From contig NZ_CP109190.1 in the NCBI RefSeq assembly GCF_041438805.1, forward strand, positions 3,720,001 to 3,784,000: 64,000 nucleotides of DNA, in the 5' to 3' direction. The notes beneath the pieces were generated by a model, which had not been told where the DNA came from, searched no databases, and was given only the letters and a program-made list of their open reading frames with translations. The stretch comes from Streptomyces sp. NBC_01707 (lineage in GTDB: Bacteria; Actinomycetota; Actinomycetes; Streptomycetales; Streptomycetaceae). The position numbers were made by a program, and so were the translations under genes. This document shows positions 33,001 through 44,670 of this stretch, in pieces (the stretch's first letter is position 1; each line of letters begins with the position of its first letter).

Positions 33001-34104
33001 CTAGCGGACGACCTGGCCCGCACCGCCCTTGTCGCCGGCCGACTTCTCGATGGCGGAGGCGGGGATCGGCTTGTCCTGCTTGAGGGCGGCCCATACCTGC
33101 TGTGCGGACTTCTCCAGCGGTACGACGCGGTTGGGGTCGGCCGGGTCGTACTGCACGGGCAGCGTGACCATGTGGACGTTCTTCGAACCGAGCCCCTTGA
33201 GGCCGTTGGCGAAGCCCGTGAGCTCCTTCACCGAACCCAGGTCGGAGTCTGTGGTGATGGCCTTCGTCGCCGTGTCCGCGAGACCGAAGAGCGTCTTCGG
33301 GTCGGAGAACACCCCCACGGTCTTCGCCTGTTCCATCAACGCCTTGATGAAGGCCTGCTGGAGCTGGATGCGGCCGAGGTCGCTGCCGTCGCCGACGCTC
33401 TTGCGGGTGCGGACCAGGCCGAGCGACTGCTCTCCGTCGAGGGTGTGGGTGCCGGGCGTCAGATTCAGATGGCTCTTGGAGTCGTTGATCGCCTGCGTAG
33501 TGGTGATCTCGACGCCGCCCAGCTGGTCGATGAGCTTCTTGAAGCCGGTGAAGTCGACTTCGAGGTAGTGGTCCATGCGGATGCCGGACATCGACTCGAC
33601 GGTCTTGACCGCACAGGCCGGTCCGCCGACCTCGTACGCCGTGTTGAACATCGCGCGCTGCTGGCCCGGTACGGTCTCGCCGCTGGTGTCGCTCGTGCAG
33701 TCGGGGCGGGTGACGAGGGTGTCGCGCGGAATGGAGACGACGCTCGCGGTCCGGTGGCCCTGATTGAGGTGCACGACCATCGCGGTGTCCGAACGGGCGG
33801 TGCCCTCGTCCCTGCCGTACTCGGAGTTCGCGCCTGAGCGGGAATCGGAGCCGAGGACGAGGATGTCCTGCGAGCCGTTGTCGACATCGGCCGGACGGTT
33901 CTTGCCGAGCGCGGCGTTGATGTCGACGGCCTTGAGATTCCCGTTGAGCTTGAAGTACGCGTACCCCAGACCCGTACCGCCCACCACGACCACGCCGGCC
34001 ACGGTCCAGGCGGCTACGACCGTCGCCCTGCGGCGGCGGGACGGCTCCTTCCGGCGCCTGCCGGTGCCGCGTATTCGGCCGTTGCTCCCGTTCTGCCCGG
34101 TCAT
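33001..34104 (-). CDS. LytR-CpsA-Psr (LCP) family protein
   Basis: This 367-residue protein has a basic cytoplasmic N-terminus (RRRKEPSRRRRA), one membrane helix (VVAAWTVAGVVVVGGTGLGYAYF), and an extracellular LCP domain. Family signatures are DILVLGSDSRSG, RSDTAMVVHLN, VVSIPRDTLV and the MDHYLEVDFTGFKKLIDQLGGVEI segment. LCP enzymes move wall polymers such as teichoic acids from undecaprenyl pyrophosphate to peptidoglycan. The GTX-like Arg and Asp residues look intact. It lies between rho and rpmE, an insertion relative to Mycobacterium. Confidence 0.95.
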   Translation of the reverse strand: MTGQNGSNGRIRGTGRRRKEPSRRRRATVVAAWTVAGVVVVGGTGLGYAYFKLNGNLKAVDINAALGKNRPADVDNGSQDILVLGSDSRSGANSEYGRDEGTARSDTAMVVHLNQGHRTASVVSIPRDTLVTRPDCTSDTSGETVPGQQRAMFNTAYEVGGPACAVKTVESMSGIRMDHYLEVDFTGFKKLIDQLGGVEITTTQAINDSKSHLNLTPGTHTLDGEQSLGLVRTRKSVGDGSDLGRIQLQQAFIKALMEQAKTVGVFSDPKTLFGLADTATKAITTDSDLGSVKELTGFANGLKGLGSKNVHMVTLPVQYDPADPNRVVPLEKSAQQVWAALKQDKPIPASAIEKSAGDKGGAGQVVR

Positions 34105-34472
34105 CCGTCTCCTCGATCCTCACCTGCCCCCGGCTACCCCCTGCAGTGGTGTTCGGGCACCGGTCATGTCGCTTTGTCGCTATGAGTACGACGTGGTGGC
34201 TCGAAAAAGGGTTGCACAGCGCCCTGTCGTGACCGGGTGAGGACGGAAGCCGCGCACCACGGTGGGGAACGGCCGGTGATCCCGCGCTCACCTGCGGTTT
34301 CTTGCCCGCTGCAGGCATCGCCGGGGTCCGTGACGGGATGGTCGCCGTGTGGCGAAGGTCTCGGATCGGGCGGATCCGCCGAAAGGCCGGAAATCGATGC
34401 ACCGGAACAGGGCCGCCCCCGTCACCGAGGTGACGGGGGCGGCCCTGTGACGACTGCCTGTGCGGTACGACG
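34105..34472 (-). other. Intergenic region between rho and the LCP gene
   Basis: These 368 bases contain a strong hairpin at 34408-34447 and must carry the LCP promoter. I see no small gene and no clear promoter hexamers. Confidence 0.6.
34408..34447 (-). terminator. Terminator after rho
   Basis: A perfect 19-bp inverted repeat (34408-34426 with 34429-34447) has only 2 bases between the arms, about 25 bases after the rho stop. There is no clear T-run. Confidence 0.8.
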
Positions 34473-36506
<2,034 letters not shown>

Positions 36507-36890
36507 GAAGGGTCCTTCCCTGGAGCGGACGTCGGCCTTCTGGCTCGGCGACCGGTTGTGCTGTCCGACTGCGGTCTTTGGATCTTGCGGACCGTGCCGG
36601 GGCGGTGGTCCGCCGGGTACGGCGGAGAGATGAATGTGCAAGGGTCCGACGCGAGCATCCCCCTGCTCGGCCCACTCCTGGACGAGCGAGGGGTGTCGTG
36701 CCGGTTCCGGAGCGTGCTCGAAACTGCTCAGGCAGGCTGCTCAGGCAGTTGGGGAGGCTCTCGGAAGAAATGGTGGCCCCGGAAAGGGACACGAAGCAAC
36801 GCGCCACATAGACGTCGATTGCAGACTTGAGGTTAACACTACCGGCTCCAACAAACATTCCCCCTCTCACTCACCGGCAATCACTTCTCG
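36507..36890 (-). other. Long leader/promoter region of rho
   Basis: These 384 bases between thrB and rho hold no gene I can support. A tandem 12-base repeat lies at 36724-36748. A long leader would suit autoregulation of rho, as known in other bacteria, but this is inferred. Confidence 0.5.
36724..36748 (-). repeat. Tandem 12-bp repeat in the rho leader
   Basis: CTGCTCAGGCAG occurs twice (36724-36735 and 36737-36748) with one base between. Each unit can itself fold with a 4-bp CTGC/GCAG stem. In the RNA this would give two small hairpins about 240 bases before the rho start. Confidence 0.75.
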
Positions 36891-37808
36891 CTACGGGGCG
36901 AGCGGCAGCACACTCGCACCCGAGGCGTCGAGAGTGAGCCGGTTGGCCGCCCATCCCCCGCCCGCCAGCCGTGCGACCTTGTCGGCCGCACCGTCCTCGG
37001 CCAGCGCGAGCACGGTCGGCCCGGCACCGGAGATGACTGCAGGGACGCCGTCGGCGCGCAGTCGGTTCACAAGTTCCACGCTCTCGGCCATTGCGGGAGC
37101 GCGGTATTCCTGGTGCAGCCGGTCCTCGGTCGCGGCCAGCAGCAGTTCGGGGCGGCGGGTCACGGCCTCGACGAGGAGGGCCGCGCGGCCCGCGTTGAAC
37201 GCGGCGTCGACGTGCGGGACGGTGCGCGGCAGCAGTCCGCGGGCGGTCTCGGTGAGCACCGGCTTGCCGGGGACGAAAACCACCGGAACGATGGAATCCG
37301 AGGGATCCATCCTGATCGCACGGGCGGACCCGCCGTCCATCCAGGCCAGCGTGAAGCCGCCGAGCAGGCATGCCGCGACATTGTCGGGGTGACCCTCGAT
37401 CTCGGTGGCGAGTTCCAGCAGCGCCGCGTCGTCGAGCCGGGCATCGCCACCGGTCGTCACAGCGCGGGCCGCGACGATGCCGGCGCAGATGGCCGCGGAG
37501 GAGGAGCCGAGGCCACGTCCGTGCGGGATGCGGTTGGCGCAGACGATCTCCAGGCCGCGGGGCTGTCCGCCGAGCAGGTCGAAGGCCGTACGCAGGGAGC
37601 GCACGAGGAGGTGGCTCTCGTCGCGGGGCAGGGTGTCGGCACCCTCGCCGGCGATGTCGATGTGCAGGCCGGAGTCGGCGACACGCACGACGACGTCGTC
37701 GTACAGCCCCAGCGACAGGCCGAGGGCGTCGAAGCCCGGGCCCAGGTTGGCGCTGGTAGCGGGGACGCGCACCCGGACGGCGGCGGCTCGGAAGGCGGGA
37801 CCGGCCAT
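36891..37808 (-). CDS. thrB: Homoserine kinase
   Basis: This 305-residue GHMP kinase has VRVRVPATSANLGPGFDALG at its N-terminus and the phosphate loop IPHGRGLGSSSAAICAG. It makes O-phosphohomoserine, the substrate of ThrC. ATG 37808 was chosen over upstream in-frame starts because MAGPAFRAAAVRVRVPATSAN leads straight into the fold; AAGGAGAG lies about 11 bases upstream. It is separated from thrC by 255 bp with two hairpins, so it probably has its own promoter as well. Confidence 0.97.
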   Translation of the reverse strand: MAGPAFRAAAVRVRVPATSANLGPGFDALGLSLGLYDDVVVRVADSGLHIDIAGEGADTLPRDESHLLVRSLRTAFDLLGGQPRGLEIVCANRIPHGRGLGSSSAAICAGIVAARAVTTGGDARLDDAALLELATEIEGHPDNVAACLLGGFTLAWMDGGSARAIRMDPSDSIVPVVFVPGKPVLTETARGLLPRTVPHVDAAFNAGRAALLVEAVTRRPELLLAATEDRLHQEYRAPAMAESVELVNRLRADGVPAVISGAGPTVLALAEDGAADKVARLAGGGWAANRLTLDASGASVLPLAP

Positions 37809-37980
37809 CGCTTCGACGACTCTCCTTGTGAGGCAGTGGGGATTGTTACGGCGGGGATTGTGGCGGTGGATATTTCGTAAGCCTGTGGAGAACCCGACGG
37901 CCACGAAGGCAACACCGCGGCGATTGCGGCGGGGCGGGTTGACTACAGCTTATCGAAGGAAGGTTCTGTCGCGACATAGG

Positions 37981-38046
37981 GCGCACAGGAGGCGCACGAT
38001 GCGTGTCGCACGCCTCCTATGCGCTCTCCGCCCCGAAAAGGGGCGG
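37981..38046 (-). terminator. Two tandem hairpins after thrC
   Basis: On the minus strand the first is CCGCCCC/GGGGCGG (38028-38046) and the second a 14-bp stem with one U-G wobble (37981-37994 with 38011-38024). Both lie in the 255-bp gap between thrC and thrB. They probably end or weaken thrC transcripts. Confidence 0.65.
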
Positions 38047-38063
38047 TTGAGCTGCCGATGTCT

Positions 38064-39137
38064 TTACTGCGCGAGGCCCAGCTTCTCCGCGGCGGCGGCG
38101 GCGTCGACCGGCACGGTGACGGGCTGCGGGGCGCCCGCGACGGCCCAGTCGGGGTCCTTCAGGCCGTTGCCGGTGACCGTGCAGACGATCTTCTGGCCGG
38201 GGTCGACCTTGCCCTCTTCGGCGGCCTTGAGCAGACCGGCGACCGATGCCGCCGATGCGGGCTCGACGAAGACACCCTCCTGAGAGGCCAACAGGCGGTA
38301 GGCGGACAGAATTTGACGGTCCGTCACCTCGTCGATGAAGCCGCCGGACGCGTCGCGCGCGTCCAGCGCGTACTGCCAGGAGGCCGGGTTGCCGATCCGG
38401 ATCGCGGTGGCGATGGTCGACGGGTCCTTGACGATCTCGCCGCGGACGATGGGCGCGGAACCCGAGGCCTGGAAACCCCACATGCGGGGCTTGTGCGTCG
38501 ACATGGCGTCCGCGGCGTACTCCGTGTAACCCTTCCAGTACGCGGTGATGTTGCCCGCGTTGCCGACCGGGAGGACATGTATGTCGGGGGCGTCACCGAG
38601 TGCGTCGACGATCTCGAACGCCGCGGTCTTCTGACCCTCGATACGGACCGGATTGACCGAATTGACCAGCGCCACCGGGTAGTTGTCCGACAGCGAGCGG
38701 GCCAGCGTCAGGCAGTCGTCGAAGTTGCCGTCGACCTGGAGGATCTTGGCGCCGTGGACGAGGGCCTGACCCATCTTGCCGAGCGCGATCTTGCCCTGCG
38801 GTACGAGGACGGCGCAGACCATGCCCGCCCGCACCGCGTACGCGGCGGCGGAGGCGGAGGTGTTGCCGGTGGAGGCGCAGATGACGGCCTTGGCGCCCTC
38901 CTCCTTGGCCCGGGTGATCGCCATCGTCATACCGCGGTCCTTGAAGGACCCGGTGGGGTTGGCGCCCTCCACCTTGAGGTGCACCTCGCAGCCCGTGCGC
39001 TCGGAGAGGACCTGAGCGGGAACGAGCGGCGTGCCACCCTCACGAAGCGTGACGACCGGCGTCGTGCTCGTGACCGGAAGACGGTCCCGGTACTCCTCGA
39101 TGATGCCGCGCCACTGATGGGTGCCCTTGCTGGTCAT
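38064..39137 (-). CDS. thrC: Threonine synthase
   Basis: This 357-residue PLP enzyme has the Lys motif in [20 protein letters not shown], then [19 protein letters not shown] and [16 protein letters not shown], the Gly-rich PLP-phosphate loop. It converts O-phosphohomoserine to threonine. It is 6 bases after hom, forming a tight hom-thrC pair. The length is that of the short bacterial form. Confidence 0.97.
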   Translation of the reverse strand: MTSKGTHQWRGIIEEYRDRLPVTSTTPVVTLREGGTPLVPAQVLSERTGCEVHLKVEGANPTGSFKDRGMTMAITRAKEEGAKAVICASTGNTSASAAAYAVRAGMVCAVLVPQGKIALGKMGQALVHGAKILQVDGNFDDCLTLARSLSDNYPVALVNSVNPVRIEGQKTAAFEIVDALGDAPDIHVLPVGNAGNITAYWKGYTEYAADAMSTHKPRMWGFQASGSAPIVRGEIVKDPSTIATAIRIGNPASWQYALDARDASGGFIDEVTDRQILSAYRLLASQEGVFVEPASAASVAGLLKAAEEGKVDPGQKIVCTVTGNGLKDPDWAVAGAPQPVTVPVDAAAAAEKLGLAQ

Positions 39138-39143
39138 GGGTCC

Positions 39144-40445
39144 TTACTCCCCTTCAACACGCATGATGCTGGCGACACCGCGCACGGTGTCGAGCTTGCG
39201 CAGCGCCTCGACGGTCGCCGAAAGGGCGGCGTCGGGCGCGCGGTGGGTGACGACGACGAGAGATGCCTCGCCGCCTCCGTCCTGGCGACCTTGCTGGCGG
39301 ACCGTATCGATGGATACGCCCTGTTCGGCGAAGACCGTCGCGACCTGGGCGAGCACGCCAGGCTTGTCGGCCACGTCGAGACTGATGTGGTACCGCGTGA
39401 CGACCTCGCCCATGGGGCTGACCGGCAGACGCGTGTACGCGGACTCACCGGGACCGGTGGCCTCGTTGAGCTTGTTGCGGCAGACCGCGACCAGGTCGCC
39501 GAGGACCGCGGAGGCCGTCGGGGAACCGCCCGCGCCGGGGCCGTAGAACATCAGCTGCCCGGCGGCCTCCGCCTCGACGAAGACCGCGTTGTACGCCTCA
39601 CGGACGGAGGCCAGCGGGTGGCTGAGCGGGATCATCGCCGGGTGCACGCGCGCGGTGACGGACCGGCCGTCGGCGGCGCGCTCGCAGATGGCGAGGAGTT
39701 TGACGGTGCAGCCCATGCGGCGGGCCGACGCGATGTCGGCAGCGGTGACCTCGGTGATGCCCTCGCGGTGCACCTCGCCGATCCTCACCCGGGTGTGGAA
39801 GGCGATTCCGGCGAGGATCGCGGCCTTGGCGGCGGCGTCGAAGCCCTCGACGTCGGCGGTCGGGTCGGCCTCGGCGTACCCGAGGGCGGTGGCCTCGTCG
39901 AGCGCTTCGGAGTAGCCCGCGCCGCTGGTGTCCATCTTGTCGAGGATGAAGTTGGTCGTGCCGTTGACGATGCCCAGCACCCGGTTGACCTTGTCACCGA
40001 CGAGGGACTCGCGCAGCGGCCGCACGAGCGGGATGGCACCGGCCACGGCAGCCTCGTAATAGAGGTCCCGGCCGTACTGCTCGGCGGCGGCGTGCAGAGC
40101 GGCGCCGTCCTCGGCGAGCAGCGCCTTGTTGGCGGAGACGACACTCGCGCCGTGCTCGAAGGCGGTGGTGATGAGTGCGCGGGCCGGCTCGATGCCGCCG
40201 ATGACCTCGATGACGACGTCGATGTCGCCCCGTTTGACCAGGGCGGTCGCATCGGTGGTGATCAGCGCGGGGTCGATGCCCTCGCGCGCCTTCGCGAGTC
40301 GGCGGACGGCGACACCGGCGAGCTCGACAGGCGCGCCGATGCGCGCGGCGAGGTCGTCGGCGTGCGTCGTCATGATGCGCGCCACCTCTGAGCCGACCAC
40401 TCCACAGCCCAGCAGCGCCACCTTCAGCGGACGCGTACGCATCAT
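39144..40445 (-). CDS. hom: Homoserine dehydrogenase
   Basis: This 433-residue enzyme has Rossmann motif KVALLGCGVVGSEVARIM at its N-terminus, the catalytic region ANKALLAEDG and GIVNGTTNFIL, and an ACT domain in the last 80 or so residues (HISLDVADKPGVLAQVATVFAEQGVSI), the site of threonine feedback. It feeds homoserine to threonine and methionine. Two adjacent ATGs (40445 and 40442) follow a GAGG; earlier in-frame starts lack a site. It lies 96 bp after lysA. Confidence 0.96.
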   Translation of the reverse strand: MMRTRPLKVALLGCGVVGSEVARIMTTHADDLAARIGAPVELAGVAVRRLAKAREGIDPALITTDATALVKRGDIDVVIEVIGGIEPARALITTAFEHGASVVSANKALLAEDGAALHAAAEQYGRDLYYEAAVAGAIPLVRPLRESLVGDKVNRVLGIVNGTTNFILDKMDTSGAGYSEALDEATALGYAEADPTADVEGFDAAAKAAILAGIAFHTRVRIGEVHREGITEVTAADIASARRMGCTVKLLAICERAADGRSVTARVHPAMIPLSHPLASVREAYNAVFVEAEAAGQLMFYGPGAGGSPTASAVLGDLVAVCRNKLNEATGPGESAYTRLPVSPMGEVVTRYHISLDVADKPGVLAQVATVFAEQGVSIDTVRQQGRQDGGGEASLVVVTHRAPDAALSATVEALRKLDTVRGVASIMRVEGE

Positions 40446-40541
40446 CCGACCTCGTTTCTCAAGCATGCTCATGTGTGGACCAGTCTCACTCACCGGACGG
40501 GAGTTTCTGTCACCCGTCCGGATCCTGAGACATCTATTTCA

Positions 40542-41933
40542 TCAGCCGACATCGAGACGCAGGAGATCTTCCTCCGTCTCGCGCCGGACGATCACCCGCG
40601 CCTCTCCGTCGCGCACGGCGACGACGGGCGGGCGCAGCGCGTGGTTGTAATTGCTCGCCATGGAGCGGCAGTAGGCGCCGGTGGCGGGCACGGCGATCAG
40701 GTCGCCGGGCGCGAGGTCGGACGGCAGGAACGCGTCCTTGACCACGATGTCACCGCTCTCGCAGTGCTTGCCGACGACACGTACGAGCATCGGTTCGGCG
40801 TCGGAGCGGCGCGAGACGAGCGCGACGCTGTACTCGGCGTCGTACAGCGCGGTGCGGATGTTGTCCGACATGCCGCCGTCGACACTGACGTAGGTGCGCA
40901 GTCCTTCGAGGTGCTTGATGGTGCCGACCTCGTACAGCGTGAACGCGGTGGGTCCGACGATGGCGCGCCCCGGCTCGACCGAGATCCGCGGGGTGGCGAG
41001 CCCGGCCGCCTCGCACTCGCGGGTCACGATGTCGCCGAGCGCCTTGGCGATCTCGTGCGGCTCGCGCGGGTCGTCGTCGGAGGTGTACGCGATACCCAGA
41101 CCACCTCCGAGGTCGATCTCCGGCAGCTCGACACCGTGCTCGTCACGCACCTCGGCGAGGAGCTGGACCACCCGGCGGGCGGAGACCTCGAAGCCGGCCA
41201 TGTCGAAGATCTGCGAGCCGATGTGCGAGTGGATGCCGATGAGCTCGAGCCCGTCGAGCGTGAGCGCCCGGCGCACCGCCTCGGCGGCCTGCCCTCCGGC
41301 CAGCGCGATGCCGAACTTCTGGTCCTCGTGGGCGGTGGCGATGAATTCGTGGGTGTGCGCCTCGACGCCGACCGTCACCCGGATCTGGACACGCTGCCGC
41401 TTCCCGAGCCGCTGCGCGATGTGCGACACGCGGACGATCTCCTGGAACGAGTCGAGCACGATCCGCCCGACACCGGCCTGGACGGCCCGCTCGATCTCGG
41501 CGACGGTCTTGTTGTTGCCGTGGAAGGCGATGCGCTCGGCGGGCATGCCGGCATCGAGCGCGGTGGTCAGCTCGCCGCCGGAGCAGACGTCGAGGTTGAG
41601 CCCCTCCTCCTTGAGCCACCGCACGACGGCCCGCGACAGGAACGCCTTGCCGGCGTAGAAGACGTCGGCGCCCGGTCCGAACGCGTCGGCCCAGGCACGG
41701 CAGCGGGCGCGGAAGTCGCTCTCGTCGAGGAAGTAGGCGGGCGTGCCGAATTCCTCGGCCAGCCGGGTCACTTCGATCCCGCCGACGGTCACCGCGCCGT
41801 CGTCGTTGCGGGAGACGGTGCGGGCCCAGACCTTCTCGTCGAGGGCGTTCAGGTCGGCGGGCGGGGCTGTGTAGTGACCCTCGGTCAGGACGTCGGCGTG
41901 ACGGGGACCGGCGGGGTGTGCGGATCGGCTCAT
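40542..41933 (-). CDS. lysA: Diaminopimelate decarboxylase
   Basis: This 463-residue fold-type III PLP enzyme has the Lys in [17 protein letters not shown], the His in [11 protein letters not shown], the EPGRAIVGP loop and the C-terminal [14 protein letters not shown]. It makes L-lysine from meso-diaminopimelate, linking wall precursor and amino acid supply. It lies 26 bp after the ArgS-like gene, and hom follows. In Mycobacterium the order argS-lysA-hom-thrC-thrB-rho is the same. Confidence 0.97.
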   Translation of the reverse strand: MSRSAHPAGPRHADVLTEGHYTAPPADLNALDEKVWARTVSRNDDGAVTVGGIEVTRLAEEFGTPAYFLDESDFRARCRAWADAFGPGADVFYAGKAFLSRAVVRWLKEEGLNLDVCSGGELTTALDAGMPAERIAFHGNNKTVAEIERAVQAGVGRIVLDSFQEIVRVSHIAQRLGKRQRVQIRVTVGVEAHTHEFIATAHEDQKFGIALAGGQAAEAVRRALTLDGLELIGIHSHIGSQIFDMAGFEVSARRVVQLLAEVRDEHGVELPEIDLGGGLGIAYTSDDDPREPHEIAKALGDIVTRECEAAGLATPRISVEPGRAIVGPTAFTLYEVGTIKHLEGLRTYVSVDGGMSDNIRTALYDAEYSVALVSRRSDAEPMLVRVVGKHCESGDIVVKDAFLPSDLAPGDLIAVPATGAYCRSMASNYNHALRPPVVAVRDGEARVIVRRETEEDLLRLDVG

Positions 41934-41959
41934 GGTGTTGCTCTGCTCTCTCGGATCTC

Positions 41960-43024
41960 TCAGAGGTGTTCGGGTGCGCTGATACCGAGCAGGGACAGGC
42001 CGCCGGCGAGCACCGTCCCGGCGGCTTCGGCAACGGCCAGCCGGGAGCGGTGGGCGGCCGAGGGTTTCTCGTCACCGACGGGCAGCGGGGAAGCGGCGTC
42101 CTGGAAGTCGAAGAAGGCGTGCGCGACGTCTTCGAGATGCCGGGCGAGCCGGTCGGGCGCGCGGTGGCGGGCGGCGGCGGCGAGGGCCTCGGGGTAGTCG
42201 GCCAGAGCGCGCAGCAGTGCGGGTGCGTCGACATCCTCGTCGTAGGAGCTGTCGAATCCGAGGAGCGTGGCGCCGCGGGTGAGCGCACGGGCCCGGGAGT
42301 GGGCGTAGCGGACGAGGAACAGCGGATTGCCGGAGCTCTGTACGAGCAGCTCGCCGTCGAGCGGAGCCCGGTCATGCCCGGCCGGCCGCAGCAGCCCCCA
42401 CCGGACCGCATCGGGTCCGAGCCGCTCCAGCAGCTCGCGAGCGACGGCACCGGCGGGAAGAGGCCGGACGACGGTGGGCGACGCGGCCGGCTCCCCCGGG
42501 GCGTCGATGTCGACCCCCAGCCGTGCCCAGTCCGGGTCGGGCGACCCGTCGCAGCAAGTGCGTACCAGCGCGCCCTGGGTGCGCGCGATGCTGCGCAGCG
42601 CGTGGGCGGTGACCGCGGCCCGGACCTCGCGAGCATGGCTCAACTGCAGGATGTCCCCGGCGAGCGTGTCCCCGTGTCCGTACCGGGCCCCTCGCGCCAG
42701 CACATCGTGGACGAGTGCGTCGCGCACCCGGGCATCCGCCGACGCGTCGAGCGTGAAGTTCAGGAATCCGGGACCGGTGATCTCGACCCGCCCGATCCCG
42801 GGCGCTCCGGCGACCCGGTCCCGCAGGATCTCGGCGACCTCCCGGGCCGGCCGCGCGGCGGCCCCGGCCAGCTGGAGCGCGACGGCACAGGCGTAGTCCC
42901 CATCACCGCCGGGCCGTGTCCGCTCCACCCGCACGCGCGCGGGCACGGCCACGCGCAAGGCTTCCTCGTCGACCGCGCGACGCACGGCGCGCAGCACGGT
43001 CCTGGAGAGCTCGGCGGGGGTCAC
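41960..43024 (-). CDS. ArgS-related anticodon-binding protein NrtL
   Basis: This 354-residue protein matches the two ends of arginyl-tRNA synthetase. The N-terminal part (about 1-110) is like the ArgRS N-terminal domain, ending [18 protein letters not shown]. The last 150 residues are a DALR-type anticodon-binding domain ([13 protein letters not shown] to the end). Between them the Rossmann catalytic core is reduced to about 100 residues: where ArgRS has HIGH, this has [12 protein letters not shown], and I see no KMSKS. It likely binds tRNA without charging it. The start is GTG 43024, without a strong site. Confidence 0.85.
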   Translation of the reverse strand: MTPAELSRTVLRAVRRAVDEEALRVAVPARVRVERTRPGGDGDYACAVALQLAGAAARPAREVAEILRDRVAGAPGIGRVEITGPGFLNFTLDASADARVRDALVHDVLARGARYGHGDTLAGDILQLSHAREVRAAVTAHALRSIARTQGALVRTCCDGSPDPDWARLGVDIDAPGEPAASPTVVRPLPAGAVARELLERLGPDAVRWGLLRPAGHDRAPLDGELLVQSSGNPLFLVRYAHSRARALTRGATLLGFDSSYDEDVDAPALLRALADYPEALAAAARHRAPDRLARHLEDVAHAFFDFQDAASPLPVGDEKPSAAHRSRLAVAEAAGTVLAGGLSLLGISAPEHL

Positions 43025-43079
43025 GGGACAAGCGTATGGGAGGAAGGGGGGCGCTCCGCGACCCGGTTTCGCCATGCGG

Positions 43080-43514
43080 TCAGCCCGCGGCGCTCTCGGC
43101 CTTCCCGGCGCTTTGTCTGCCGTCGAGCGACGGCGGGTCCTCTCTGTTCGCCAACTGCCGCACGAGCCGTACCAGCTCGCTCGGCTCGAAGGGCTTCGCC
43201 AGGAAAGCGTCGACGCCCGCCGCGACACCGTTGTCAACCTCGTACTGAGTACAGGCGCTGACGATGGCGACGGGCAGATGTCGGGTCCGCGGATCGGAGC
43301 GCAGGCGAGTGGCGGTCTGCAGGCCGTCGAGCCGGGGCATGACCACATCGAGGGTGATCACATCGGGACAGACCCGATGCACCAGATCCAGGCACTCGAC
43401 ACCATCGGCCGCGGTCACGACCTCGAAGCCCTCAAGCTCGAGATTGACCCTGATCAACTGCCGGATGACCTTGTTGTCGTCAACAACAAGCACGCGGCCG
43501 CACGCCCCTGACAC
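43080..43514 (-). CDS. Stand-alone response-regulator receiver protein
   Basis: This protein of about 144 residues is one receiver domain: GRVLVVDDNKVIRQL supplies the acidic pocket, ITLDVVMPRLDG the phospho-acceptor Asp56, AIVSACT the switch Ser/Thr and DAFLAKPF the Lys. No output domain follows, so it works by protein contact or as a phosphate sink. GTG 43514 is the most likely start, with only a weak GGAG directly before it; ATG in frame at 43562 is possible. No kinase is adjacent. The nrtL gene starts 55 bp downstream. Confidence 0.88.
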   Translation of the reverse strand: MSGACGRVLVVDDNKVIRQLIRVNLELEGFEVVTAADGVECLDLVHRVCPDVITLDVVMPRLDGLQTATRLRSDPRTRHLPVAIVSACTQYEVDNGVAAGVDAFLAKPFEPSELVRLVRQLANREDPPSLDGRQSAGKAESAAG

Positions 43515-43674
43515 ACTCCGAGAGTAGGCGGGACGTAGGGGCTGCGTCCGGGTTTTGCCCATTTCCGGCCCCGGACGGGTGGCGGCCGAGTGGCGCACGG
43601 ACGGCCCGGCGGACGATACGGCGGAGGGCATGGCGGCCCACGCGACGCGCACGGTGACCGAGTGGAAATACCTG

Positions 43675-43705
43675 TTCACGGACACCCCGCGGAAGCTGGT
43701 AGTGT
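43675..43705 (+). promoter_or_regulatory. Possible promoter of tRNA-Arg
   Basis: TTCACG (43675-43680) and TAGTGT (43700-43705) are 19 bp apart and 30 bases before the tRNA gene. The spacing is long and the -35 weak. Confidence 0.4.
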
Positions 43706-43735
43706 TTCACCCGTCGCAGAGCAACACAGTGACAC

Positions 43736-43807
43736 GCCCCCGTAGCTCAGGGGATAGAGCATCGGCCTCCGGAGCCGGGTGCGCAGGTTCGAATCCTGCC
43801 GGGGGCA
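43736..43807 (+). tRNA. tRNA-Arg (anticodon CCG)
   Basis: The full cloverleaf is readable: acceptor stem GCCCCCG (43736-43742) with CGGGGGC (43800-43806), D-stem GCTC/GAGC, anticodon stem TCGGC/GCCGG around loop CTCCGGA, and T-stem GCAGG/CCTGC around TTCGAAT. The anticodon CCG reads the common CGG arginine codon. The 3' CCA is not encoded. A strong terminator follows. Confidence 0.97.
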
Positions 43808-43858
43808 CCGCAGTCCGGACAGCGTGATCAACCCGCTGACCAGGCAACGTGCCAAGTA

Positions 43859-43897
43859 CGAAGGGTCGGACCCAGTCTCACTGGGTCCGACCCTTCG
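43859..43897 (+). terminator. Terminator after tRNA-Arg
   Basis: A perfect 18-bp stem (43859-43876 with 43880-43897) with a 3-base CTC loop lies 51 bases after the tRNA. Confidence 0.88.
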
Positions 43898-44670
43898 TCG
43901 TTGTGTGTCACTGATCGCGAGTGAGTGGCGAGTGGTTTTCCGAGGCCCGCCGCCGACACCAGCCCAACGCCCGAGCCATACCGCCTCACCATCCGAGCAG
44001 CGGCTCGCCAAAGGCGGCAGGACCGGCGTCCAGTACCCGGAGTTGTCCCGTGTCCAGCTTGCAGCGGGACCCGCCGGGCTGCTTGGAGGCCAAGGCCTGC
44101 CGACCGCCCGAAGCCAATGCACGCCGCCACCGGTGCGCCGACATCCTCACCCCGGCCCATGGACCGCTCGATCCTCCGATCGTTCAGCTGGTCATGGTCG
44201 CCGCAGCCCGGACCGACGGTGCACCACCTCGGGCGAGTCGCACGGCCGGTGGGCCGGCGGCGAATCGGTCCTGCCGCAGCGCGTAGGGACGGGCTTCCTG
44301 CCGTACCCGCCAGTAGTTGACGGAGCCGGGTGCTCCGTCGCTCTCGTCGGCGAAGGACCGGCCGTCCTCGGCCGCCCGCCCCTGCCGGAGGCACGGCGGT
44401 TCGGGGGTCCGGCAGACTCTCTGACCAGGCATGACGCCGGATCGGATGGCCTGCTGTCGGATACGGGCCGGGGACGGCGCTTGCTCGGCTGATGCGGTGT
44501 GTCGACGATCGTCTTCCGCTTCATCGCATCCACGACCGCACATCGGCGGTGGAGTGCTGGGTATCGGGTTCGAAGAGACAATGGAGGGGCCGCAGCGAGG
44601 CGAAGGGAGTAGTACGGGCTCGGCCGGACGGAGCTGCCGCCCTGGAGGCGAGCGGAAGGGGTGCCCGGGG
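43898..44670. other. Gene-poor stretch after tRNA-Arg
   Basis: These 773 bases show open frames in several phases, but none has the expected third-position G/C pattern, a ribosome site or a recognisable protein. There is no integrase, transposase or copy of the tRNA 3' end. It may be a decayed gene or old insertion site, and must hold the promoter of the next gene. Confidence 0.55.

Noticed and set aside
36891..43024. Threonine or lysine attenuator in the lysA-hom-thr genes
   Set aside because: I saw no leader peptide with Thr/Lys runs and no T-box; the gaps are too short or hold only terminator-like hairpins.
43080..43514. Response regulator as partner of the histidine kinase at 60559
   Set aside because: It is 17 kb away on the other strand, has no output domain, and nothing in the sequence links them.
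43736..44670. Integrated element at the tRNA-Arg gene
   Set aside because: No integrase, excisionase, replication gene or repeated attachment sequence is present.
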